Source: Chiua virens (lineage: Eukaryota; Basidiomycota; Agaricomycetes; Boletales; Boletaceae). From it: a DNA stretch of 64,000 bases. Below are positions 55,987 to 64,000 of this stretch, piece by piece (within the stretch, counting starts at the first letter, position 1; each line of letters starts with the position of its first letter). Below the pieces are notes generated by a model. It ran no database searches, was not told the DNA's origin, and saw only the letters and a program-made list of their open reading frames with translations. Position numbers and translations under genes: made by a program. The stretch is from assembly GCA_019787685.1 (NCBI GenBank), contig JAHNUO010000002.1:310001-374000 (forward strand). The letters are read 5' to 3'.

Positions 55987-56381
55987 GTTGGTCGAGGAGG
56001 TGGGTACGGGGTTGGTCAGGGGTTGTCCTAGCGTTGGGACGACAGAGGGTCTAGGATTCCGGATAGATGGTGGTCCGGGGTTCGGCCTTCGTGGGGTCGT
56101 TGGGGACGCGAAGGTGGCAAGTGCAGGGAGGTCAAGTGTTTGGTGAAGGCGGTCAGCTAGTTGCTGGGTTTCGTCTTCCGAGTCAAGGTGTTCGACGTTG
56201 ATGTCGAAGTCTGCTTCCTGGGGTTCAGAAAGTGGGGTCGAGGGTTCAGGGTTTTCGTCAGATAGATCCGACGACGGAGTGTGGGAGGCTCAGAGGTTCC
56301 AAGCGAGGTTCAAGGGTGGACAGGTGGGAGGTCGTCCGGCAATGGTGGGCAGCTAGCTGCACGGTGGCAGGCTGTATAGCT

Positions 56382-56740
56382 AGTCTTGATCTTATGTTAC
56401 GATAGTTCCGGGTTGGACCTAACGTAGCCGCAAAAGCGCCAAGTAGTCAAGTGGCTGCGATAACTCGAACAACCACCACTTGATACGTGGTGCGCTGAAG
56501 AGTCGAACAAGGAGTTCTGGTCAGCGGATTGCTACCAGAGAGACGAGTGAAGACTCAGGCGTTGCTGAGAGTTGTCCGGTTGGGAATCTATACCCGAGGG
56601 ACGGTCAAGTGTCGAGTGTTGACTACGATGAGTCCGAGTGTTGGGTCAAGGGACAACGAGAGAAGTCCCTGGTCGAGTGGTCACAAGGAAGGTTCCGAGT
56701 GGAGCAGTGATACTCAGCTAGTATTGCGGAGATCAAGACT
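56382..56740 (-). other. GyC self-priming pair
   Basis: On the minus strand the LTR box AGTCTTGATCT (56730-56740), about 34 nt after TATAAATA (56767-56774), is exactly complementary to AGATCAAGACT (56382-56392) that starts 2 nt after the 5' LTR. Match length 11 nt. Confidence 0.82.
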
Positions 56741-57127
56741 AAGGCTACAGGAGTATCGCTGCGGGGTATTTATACTACGAGAACTACGCACGGACCAAGT
56801 AACTAAAAGGGGAAGGCCAGAAGAGCGGAAGGGCGAAAGGCCAAAAGGAGTGCATAGTAATCAAAAAGGGAATCGTACGATGCGAAGGCAACGGACGATG
56901 ACGAAGATGAAATGACAAATGCGAAGCCATCGGATGATGATGAGAATCGAATGAGTAAGTGCAATGCCATCGGATGATGACGAGAATAGAAGAACGTAAG
57001 CACTTGGGTAATGCCGGTGCGGAGATACAAGTGTGAAAAGGGAAGCGTACGGATGAACGTACGAAGATACCTAGGTATCGAGTGTAGTGAAGAAGTACAA
57101 GAACGATGAAAGAAAGAAATTGTAACA
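56395..57127 (-). repeat. GyC 5' LTR
   Basis: 733 bp, partner of 49396-50128; TATA box, R start and three imperfect 40-bp U3 repeats are present. Confidence 0.96.
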
Positions 57128-57132
57128 GTAAT

Positions 57133-57520
57133 CGGAGAAGACCAAGAAGAAGAATTCGAAGCAGACTATATCGTTGATTCCCGAATGAAGGGACGTCGCT
57201 TAGAATACCTCATACACTGGAAAGGCTATGTTGATGATGAAAGAACTTGGGAACCACTAAAGAATCTGAAGAACGCTCCAGATCTCATATCCAATTTCCA
57301 TGAAGCACATCCAGATGCCCCAAGAAAACTAAAAGTCACACAAACTGAATTTAATTCCATGTTCCGAACATATGACGATAAAACTAAAAACGAAGATGAG
57401 GATGGTTTCCATTGTCTCAATTATGAAACAGATCATCCGGAGTTTGATCAACAGAAGGGGGATAGTGTTACGATACCAACTTTTCCTCACTTCACAACTC
57501 CAACATTCGATCTATTCTAA
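57133..57520 (+). CDS. GyA-4 pol, chromodomain end
   Basis: Continuation of pol after GyC: an acidic E-D-Q-E-E-E-F stretch, then the chromodomain LEYLIHWKGYVDDERTWEP and a helix, then a tail DHPEFDQQKGDSVTIPTF. The polypurine tract is part of the reading frame, and the stop (57518-57520) lies 55 bp inside the 3' LTR. GyA-2 and GyA-3 stop at the same LTR position. The chromodomain would target integration to modified histones. Confidence 0.9.
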
Positions 57521-57898
57521 AGATACATGCCTCATGTCAAGGCTGTCCAAAGGATCATATTCGATTGGCTGCCACAATAATACAGCATCCATCACCTCAT
57601 GCCCTTATCTATTCATTTCCCTTATCACTGACTCATCATCGGCAGTGCAAGGCTATGCTCTTATCTATGACTCATATCTATTCACACCTTATCATCCAAT
57701 AGGATACATTATACTTATCTACGTAGTTCATACTCAGTTTAGAACTCCGATATCCATGTAGTATATAAACCCCATGAATGACAGCCAGAGAGCTCTAACA
57801 AAGTTCTCTTGGAGTTTTCAGCCTCTTCACTGGACTGAACCCCCTCTTCACTCAACCACTACACTTTAAACAGTCTAGTCTTGTTCTAGGTTGTTTCA
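57466..57898 (+). repeat. GyA-4 3' LTR
   Basis: 433 bp, preceded by the tract AGAAGGGGGATAG. TATATAAA and the self-primer box are conserved. Confidence 0.95.
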
Positions 57899-57903
57899 AT
57901 ATG

Positions 57904-58992
57904 TGTCTCACTGTGAAAGATGCGCTCAGTTCAAGGGATCTAACCAGAAAACCACAGGCCTTCTGCAACCCTTAGAAACCCTTAACACACCTTGGGATGA
58001 TATCTCAGCAGATTTCATCACCGATCTTCCACTTTCACACTCTTATGATTCTATTCTCACAGTTGTGGACCACTTCTCCAAAGAAGTCAAATTCATTCCC
58101 TGCCACAAAACATATACATCTATGGATCTCACTAAACTATACCTTTCACACATCTAGGAAGCATTACAGCCTCCCTACTTCCATTGTATCAGCTAGAGCA
58201 CCACAATTCACTTCACAACTTATGAAAGACATATGCTCAGGGTTGAAAATTACACCCAAATTAAGCACCACTCATCACCCACAAACTAATGGACAATCAG
58301 AGCAAATGAATCAGGAAGTTCAACAATACCTTTGCATGTTCTGTGCAGAGAAGGACACTACTTGGTCCAACTGGCTACCCCTATCCCAGTTCTTGTACAA
58401 CAGCAAGAAAAACATCACTACTAAGCACTTCCCTTTGAAATCACATGCTCCTATGTCCCTAGGATGGGAATTACAGTATGCCTCATGATATGACAACCTG
58501 GCAGCTCAGAACTTCATTATGGATTTCTCCAACATTCTAGAGCAAACCAAGCCTAATATAGACAAAGCCATGGAACACATGAAAGATCAAGCAGATAAAT
58601 CAAGATCAGAACCCCCTTCTTATGAAGTTGGCAATAAGGTCTGGCTCTCAATCACTAATCTAAAATAAAAGAACACCCAAAGTCCATGGACAAGTAGATT
58701 GGCCCCTATGACATAATCTCCATGCACAGTCTGAATGCTTTAAAGCTTCGACTCCCACACACTATGCAAATCCACCCAGTTGTAAACATCTCTCAGGTCA
58801 AACCTTATAAGGAACACCTACCCGATCATGTTCTAAAATTTTGAGAATCAAACCCAATTGGTAGATGAGGATAGCCTCCATTGTCTCAATTATGAAATAA
58901 CAGATCATCCAGAGTTTGATCATCAGATGGGGGGTAGTGTTACGATCTCAATGTTTCACTCTCATATGGATTACACTTTCAATCTTTTCTAA
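57904..58992 (+). pseudogene. GyA-3 pol, distal part, chromodomain deleted
   Basis: SHCERCAQFKGSNQKT continues the integrase zinc region; the core (DFITDLP, VVDHFSKEV) decays with stops. The SH3-like part (YEVGNKVWL) and HPVVNISQVKPYKEH follow. Then the frame jumps from the EHLPDH region to VDEDSLHCLNYEI, so the chromodomain is deleted. The end FDHQMGGSVTIS crosses the tract at 58928-58937 and stops 55 bp into the LTR (58990-58992). Confidence 0.82.
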
Positions 58993-59849
58993 CTATAACA
59001 GCATACCCTGCCTCATGTCAAGGCTGTCCAAAGGATCATATCCGATTGGCTGCCACAATATCATAGCACCTCATGCCCCTTATTATTTTATTTCCCTTAT
59101 CACTGACTCATCAATGCAGTGCAAGGCTATGTTCTCTTATCTATTGTTGTGAAACTAAACCAAAAGACGAGATCAATGAAACATGGTGCAAGACGATGAA
59201 CCAAGAGATAATGAGTAGAGTAAAGAGTAAGACTTCCTCAATTCAGGCTGTTTAGAGACTCTGAATGAATGATAAGACTGAGGTAAGTCAGTCACAATCC
59301 TACAGTGTATATAGTGTCTGGCTATGTGTTTAGGGCAAGTAAAGAAGCATAAAAGTATTAGTGAGATGAAAGTGGTACAATAGTTATCGTCCAATCATAA
59401 AAAAGAAAGAGAATCATACAATGATAAGAGATAACAAAGATAGTAGCCAATCGGCAATTGCCATATGAAGTGTCACATGCATTGGATCATGTGACTGAAA
59501 GGAAGATGGACCAATGTAAAAGCATGAAAAGGGAGACAATGATGAAGTACATGTGGACACTTGCCTTCTGGGGCTTAGTGTAGTAAAAATTAGGTTAAAG
59601 ATGTACAAAATCATAACATCTATGACTCATTCCGTTCATACCTTATCATCCAATAGGATCCCTTATGCTTATCTATGTAGTTTATACTCAGATTGGAACT
59701 CCAACATCCATGTAGTACTGTATATAAACCCCATGAATTGAGACCAAGGAACTCTAACAAAGTTCTCTTGGAGTTTTCGCCTCTTCAATTGAACACCTCT
59801 CTCATCCACTTCACAACCACTAGTTCAGTCTTTGTTCTAGGTTGTTTCA
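58938..59849 (+). repeat. GyA-3 3' LTR, split by a solo LTR
   Basis: TGTTACGATCTC ... GGTTGTTTCA. LTR-G is inserted at 59145-59618; without it and one TSD copy the LTR is 433 bp. TATATAAA and AACAAAGTTCT are present near 59724-59765. Confidence 0.92.
59145..59618 (-). repeat. Solo LTR, family LTR-G
   Basis: 474 bp, plus strand TGTTGTGAAAC ... AATCATAACA, flanked by TCTAT (59140-59144, 59619-59623). No internal genes. Orientation is inferred from the minus-strand start TGTTATGATTTTG, which resembles GyA LTR starts, and a TATATAC motif near 59310. Confidence 0.85.
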
Positions 59850-59854
59850 GTTCT

Positions 59855-62032
59855 AGTCTGAATAAATGAAATCATGACTCACCAAGTAGCCAGGATATAA
59901 ACTGGCTTGTCATTGAGGCTGGTTGTAGTACTTGTTAATCTTGTTGAGGCTGTCTTGGATTGCAGCATGAAAAAGAAAGAATTTCCTGCTCTTCTGTTTT
60001 TTTCCCATGCTGTCTGGAGCTCCTCGAGGACAGGGATGGCTTGCCACAATGTTGAGCATTGTTCATCTGAGAAACATTGTTGTATTTTGTTCACAGTCCT
60101 AGATGTGATGTTAGATAGATAGTGAAGTAGATCAGTGTACTCACAGCGACAATCCGCCTTGCGTCATTGACATGGTCCCAGTCCAATGGCTTGAGTGAGA
60201 ACACTTTCCAGGGAATTCATTCACAGACATGACCATCCTGGTGGATGTTGTGATGGGTCCATATAATTCACCAGCTGAGTTGACAAAGAGATTGATGGCC
60301 TTGAGAATTTGCATGAGCAAGAGCACAGGTTTCCAAGTCCACAGTAATAATGTACCTGGCATAATGCGTATGATTGACCCAGCATTCCATCAGCCGTCTC
60401 CCATCTAATGTTGCTGTGCAGGGAATAGAGAGTATGGAATTGATGTCACATTTCTTTTGAAGGGTTTCAAAGTACTCAATGCACTGGCCAGAGCACTGAA
60501 TCTATGAACAGAGATGTTGTAAGTGACAAATGAAATGAGCAGACACAACATACCTTGATTGCAAGAGTGTGAATCATAGCGACTATGTTGAGGGAGTTGT
60601 CCAAGACACAATTGCTATCAAGACTGGGGTTGAACTCCCAAATTGTGATGGTCATCTCAACTGCTAAGATCTTCATAATGTAGGACATGAATGCTGTGTA
60701 GGCAGTGTTGAAAAGAGTTGAAGGAGAAAACTTGACTGAGCTTGCAGAAGGTGTTCCACGGTATCACAGGTGGTGTCATTATTGCTAGTGTTGTCAGCAG
60801 TGATGCAGAAGAGCTAGTAAATGTAATTAGTGTGATCAATGACAGACAAACTGTGTCAGATGTACCTTGGAATGTGATGACTTGAGACTTGAGAATCTAG
60901 CTCTTGGATGGCTCTTTGACTTGGATCCAATGAGCAGTTATCCAAAAGAAAGCAGCCTTGGTGTGGTCAGTGGACCACAGATCCATAGTAGTTGAGACTT
61001 TCCCTGCATAGGGAGACTAACAACTAGGTAAGAACATTGAAAACAGCAAAAAAAAATAGTAAAACATACCTGAATATTTGTTGTGAGTTGCTCAAGGAAG
61101 TTGACAAATGCATTGTGAATGGATATGCGGATATCCTGGGGGCTTGGCAAATCAGATTTTGTGGCTGTGGGACGCATGGCCACTAAACATACAGTAAGTG
61201 AGTTTTTGCCAACCACTGTTGTTTTTGCTTCCACTCACTTGGTTATTGCAAATGACAAACTCCACAACAGCCTTCAATATGTCAGTCTCATGAGAATGGC
61301 CTCAGTCCAGGGCCCTTTTCAACCATCCTGTCCAAGTTTGTCTGCACTGGCATCATCATCTTCCTCTGAGCCAGCACTGCTCTTGGCACAGCATGGTAAT
61401 TCTCTGTGATCCCTGAGACCACACAATGCTCTTGGTAAAGTTCATAGTGCCTTCAAACGTGCTGACGACATGATGAATTTCCACTGCGGTGGAATGCCTT
61501 GTGTTCACCATGTTTGCAGATGAACACTTGATCAGCTCTTTTTTATGGTGAGTCTCTGATCCCTAACATGTTGAAATTGGCATTAGGATTACTTGCAGAC
61601 AAGACACCATCTTCCTTGGATGACAGATGTCCCCTTCAAGCTCGTTACCTTGATGTTTACGTGGGGACTCTGAGAAGATGGTGAGTAAATCTTTTGTACT
61701 CCACTTCTTTGACACTGCTGCTGGCTCTATTTCTCCTTGATGCTCACTGTTGAGATCTTCTAATTCAGACTACACACTAACATTAAATCAGACCACAGGT
61801 ACAACAAACATTGATGCACCACTGAATGCACACCGGCCTTTCCCTTCTGCTTGTAGTCAGTTTTTTTAGTTGTCTTGTCCCCATTATCTTCATTGGACCT
61901 GTCACTGGTGGTATCATCCAGCACAACAACCTTCTCAATTCTCTTTAAAGGTATGTCAATCTCCTCAATGGAACTCAAGCTCTCCCAATGCTGCCGTTTC
62001 CTCTTTTGGCCATATTTCTGGTGTTGTGTCAC
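59855..62032 (-). pseudogene. hAT transposase, N-terminal and catalytic part
   Basis: Minus-strand pieces: an N-terminal charged region (62032-61760), KKWSTKDLLTIFSESPRK, a BED-like zinc finger with C..H and SGNSSCRQH (about 61440-61520), AFVNFLEQLTTNIQ then GKVSTTMDLWS..HTKAAFF.ITAHWI (catalytic region, near 60930-61110), DNASNNDT near 60780, INLFVNSAGELYGPITT near 60270, and LWQAIPVLEELQTAWEKNRR near 60020. Introns (one GTATGTTTT...AG near 61030-61070) and decay break the frame. It joins to 22231. Confidence 0.78.
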
Positions 62033-62426
62033 AGTTGAGGTGTGTGGTCCCTTGGTTTGTTCTGTTTCATTCTCTGACTCACTGCCATGGTGATAGGATT
62101 TGGTCTGTCACTGTTTTCTGGGACTGAGCAAACTTGGCCTTGGCAGATTGGACTTGTTGGCTTTTGTATTTGCACTCTTTGTTTGTTGCTATTCAAGGAC
62201 AAGAAGATTTTCAAGTAGTTGACATGCTTTGTAGTAAGAAAAAAAATAAGAGAAATGAGGAATTTATTCCATTCAAAATGAGGTTTCTGCATGCTAGAGT
62301 ACCTAAGACTAGTCTAAACTGATTGCAACTGACCTGTGCAACTGAGGCTGACTGGTCCTGGTCCTGGTCTTTCCAAAAAAGGGGAAAAAACTGCACCAGA
62401 CTGGACCTGTAAACACTAGTGAGAAC

Positions 62427-62763
62427 CAAGCTCGAACACCTCACACAAGGCACAATGCAAGTTAAAGACTCCAATGTTAAGTTAAGTAGGAAAATCTCTG
62501 GCAACAAGCTGCAATAGATCCCACACACGTCATCCACTTACTAGAAACCAACACCTCTAGAAGCATCATTTACCAAATCTTCAAGGATGGTCAACAGCAA
62601 GATCCAAATGACCAAATGTACACAAACATAGCACATCAACAGAAATGAGGCAGTACGGAAATCCCTAGCCACAATTCATATGGCAGGCAATTCCATGGAA
62701 GCCATAAACCTTGTCCAAGGCAAATGTATGTACATGGGCCAAGAAAGACCCTAACGCCATGGA
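62427..62763 (+). pseudogene. GyA-1 gag, middle part
   Basis: Resumes after the hAT with KLEHLTQGTMQVKD, WQQAAIDPTHVIHLL and RSIIYQIFKDGQ, with shifts. Cut at DPNAMD by LTR-K (duplication ATGGA). Confidence 0.78.
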
Positions 62764-63310
62764 TGTTACAATCATGTTTCACTCATAATTCATTTCGCCT
62801 TCCTACTCATTCTTTACTCTATTATACAAGATACACAATATCTATTACGGCATACATTGCCTCATGCCAAGGCTATACTCAGGATCATATCCTATTGGCC
62901 AATCCTTTATGACTCACTATGATTCATTATTAAACATGTCAGTGCTTATCTTATAACATGCTTATACCGCATTGTTACAGCATTGTTTCCTCATGTCTTT
63001 ATCTATGACTTACATACAGGCAGATACCTCATGTTATCTCACCTTATCTACCAATCAGGACACTCATACTTATCTATGTATTCATACTCCGATTGTAGCT
63101 CCGCTTGTACTTTTAGTATATAAGACGTGAATGCAGCACCAAGAGAACTCTAACAAAGTTCACCTTTGGATATTCCCATTGTCTCTCATAGACGGATTTC
63201 CTCTGTAGTTCTCGTCTCACTCGTCAGACTCACTTGCACTTCAACCTTATACTGACCACTACAACCACTCGCAAGTAACTCATAGTCTATGTTTGTTCTA
63301 GGTTGTTACA
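62764..63310 (+). repeat. Solo LTR, family LTR-K, inside GyA-1 gag
   Basis: 547 bp, TGTTACAATCATG ... GGTTGTTACA, flanked by ATGGA (62759-62763, 63311-63315). TATATAAG near 63117 and a CTAACAAAGTTCACC box near 63150. Second copy inverted at 819-1471. Confidence 0.93.
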
Positions 63311-63706
63311 ATGGACATATTGTCCACATACCACAAGGACAAAGATGGATGGTTCCATATGTCTGAAGTAAATACATTGGGTCAAAAGAAGACTCATACC
63401 CCCAAGTGCTTCAATTGTGAGGCACAAGGACATTATCCCAAGGACTGTCCTAAGCCCAAGAATCAATGCAGAGAATGCCGCTTCTATGGTGGTGGACATA
63501 AGAAGGACTGTTCCAAATCTAGGACAGTCCAATCAACTAACAAAGAAGAGAAGAAGCAAGCATCTTCTACTTCCATCTCTTCACCATCAGTACTGGCTAA
63601 AGATCCCTTCACCGCCATTCATGGGATGGACCCCAAACAAGTGCAGGCATATTATTATGACAAGTACGAAACAGAAAAGAAGGGAAAGGCAAAGCGAACT
63701 GAGTAA
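63311..63706 (+). pseudogene. GyA-1 gag, C-terminal part with knuckles
   Basis: CFNCEAQGHYPKDC (CCHC) and CRECRFYGGGHKKDC, then a Ser/Lys region and QAYYYDKYE. The slippery site is altered to GGGAAAG (63682-63688), one A shorter than in other copies, so gag ends in a different frame at TAA 63704-63706. Confidence 0.85.
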
Positions 63707-64000
63707 ACTGGGATCTCACGTTCACCAACCCCTTCCAAAATATTATGAAAACTCTATCTTTTAGGTTTCAACTTCTCATACTTCACCAATAAATGTCCCA
63801 AGCAAGACAAAAAAAGGCCAAACTCACCAAAAACAGCAGATAACGAAAGTGTTGACAGCATCTCTGCAGAGCACAGCAGATACAATAGTTCTGTGCTTAA
63901 TTCTGTCACAAAACAAATACCCAATGGGTCTTTCATTAGATCTACATCTATGACAAAAGAAATTTCTTTGCCAATATTGGTATCCCCAGTAAACCAAATC
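63697..64000 (+). pseudogene. GyA-1 pol, first part, runs off right edge
   Basis: LSKLGSHVHQPLPKYYENS with a stop at about 63764, then in the next frame KCPKQDKKRPNSPKT, VLNSVTKQIPNGSFIRST and LPILVSPVNQ, the stretch just before the protease. Homologous to 45200-46230 without the solo LTR. Confidence 0.82.

Larger units (their letters stand above)
49396..57127 (-). mobile_element. GyC: intact young Ty3/gypsy chromovirus
   Basis: Duplication GTAAT (49391-49395, 57128-57132). LTRs of 733 bp each differ at only three positions, all transitions. Gag and a 1580-residue Pol are both open. All signals (TATA, self-primer, frameshift heptamer, polypurine tract) are present. It is the youngest insertion in the window and the only one that looks potentially mobile. 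It interrupts GyA-4 pol. Confidence 0.96.
42548..57898 (+). mobile_element. GyA-4: best-preserved GyA element, inside GyA-3
   Basis: Duplication ATATG at 42543-42547 and 57899-57903. Both LTRs are 433 bp. Order: LTR, primer site, ORF1, ORF2, gag, protease, RT, RNase H, integrase, chromodomain, polypurine tract, LTR. A GyC solo LTR (45445-46178) and a full GyC (49396-57127) interrupt pol. Confidence 0.95.
22237..59849 (+). mobile_element. GyA-3: Ty3/gypsy element inside the hAT
   Basis: The duplication GTTCT is at 22232-22236 and 59850-59854. Own sequence: 22237-23260, about 37813-42547 (minus the LTR-L insert) and 57904-59849 (minus the LTR-G insert). It is heavily decayed, with many stops in gag and pol and no chromodomain. 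It hosts CopB, LTR-L, GyA-4 and LTR-G insertions. Confidence 0.92.
21224..62418 (-). mobile_element. hAT DNA transposon, split by GyA-3
   Basis: Terminal inverted repeats TAGTGTTTGCAGGTCTGGTC (21224-21243) and TAGTGTTTACAGGTCCAGTC (reverse complement of 62399-62418) agree at 17 of 20 positions. The flanking 8-mers GCAAGAAC (21216-21223) and GTGAGAAC (62419-62426) agree at 6 of 8. An 8-bp duplication and these ends are typical of hAT. Subterminal DNA is packed with GGTC/GACC motifs. The transposase runs on the minus strand and is interrupted by GyA-3. Without inserts the element would be about 3.6 kb. Confidence 0.88.
5050..64000 (+). mobile_element. GyA-1: outermost Ty3/gypsy element, split by insertions
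   Basis: This is the oldest element. Its own sequence occupies 5050-6452, 20664-21223, 62427-62763 and 63316-64000; everything between is later insertion. The order is 5' LTR, ORF1, ORF2, gag, then the start of pol, all plus strand. The 3' half lies beyond the window. Joining across each insertion restores collinearity with GyA-2, GyA-3 and GyA-4. ORF2 carries two stops, so the copy is dead. Confidence 0.85.

Noticed and set aside
1..64000. tRNA, rRNA, CRISPR arrays, bacterial-type operons or riboswitches
   Set aside because: None seen. The content is eukaryotic mobile DNA, and repeats present are LTRs, terminal inverted repeats and a minisatellite.

Overview
The window is one fungal repeat nest with no convincing host gene. 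Ty3/gypsy elements with chromodomain integrases, a Ty1/copia element and a hAT DNA transposon have inserted into one another. Introns of about 50 nt, CpG-biased decay and Zn2Cys6-type cysteine clusters suggest a repeat-rich basidiomycete, most likely an agaricomycete. I cannot name the species, and nothing was searched against databases. The family names GyA, GyI, GyC, GyF, CopB and LTR-D/G/K/L are local labels for this window.

Layout. 1-5049 holds an unassigned open frame, a scrap of a GyA-like element, two solo LTRs and a trinucleotide-rich minisatellite. From 5050 to the right edge runs one old plus-strand gypsy element, GyA-1, split by three insertions. (i) GyA-2 (6453-20658, minus) lies in its small membrane ORF, and GyA-2 carries GyI (8980-16364, plus). 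(ii) A hAT transposon (21224-62418) lies in its gag gene. (iii) An LTR-K solo LTR (62764-63310) lies in its gag gene. Inside the hAT sits GyA-3 (22237-59849), which itself holds CopB (with GyF and an LTR-D solo LTR inside), an LTR-L solo LTR, GyA-4 (with a GyC solo LTR and a complete GyC), and an LTR-G solo LTR in its 3' LTR. The deepest stacks are five levels: GyA-1 > hAT > GyA-3 > GyA-4 > GyC and GyA-1 > hAT > GyA-3 > CopB > GyF. Most junctions are fixed by target-site duplications: GCTCC, GAAGG, GTTCT, ATATG, GTAAT, CATTG, TCTAT, ATGGA.

How the genes work. Each gypsy family has Gag with CCHC knuckles and Pol with protease, reverse transcriptase, RNase H, integrase and chromodomain (no chromodomain was recognised in GyF). 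Three families (GyA, GyI, GyC) share two mechanisms readable from the DNA. An 11-nt stretch about 35 nt downstream of the LTR TATA box is exactly complementary to a primer site 2 nt inside the 5' LTR, as in the Tf1-type self-priming system. Pol lies in the -1 frame behind an X XXY YYZ slippery heptamer.

The most unusual content is accessory. GyA elements place two extra ORFs before gag: an acidic ORF1 and a small single-pass membrane protein ORF2, with stop-to-start gaps of 0-12 nt. GyI and the unrelated GyF each carry, between pol and the 3' LTR on the opposite strand, a gene with a fungal Zn2Cys6 cluster beside predicted coiled coils. In GyI it has its own TATA box and a likely 49-nt intron. 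GyC, the youngest and only intact element, has a Pol extended by about 400 residues with two extra zinc knuckles.
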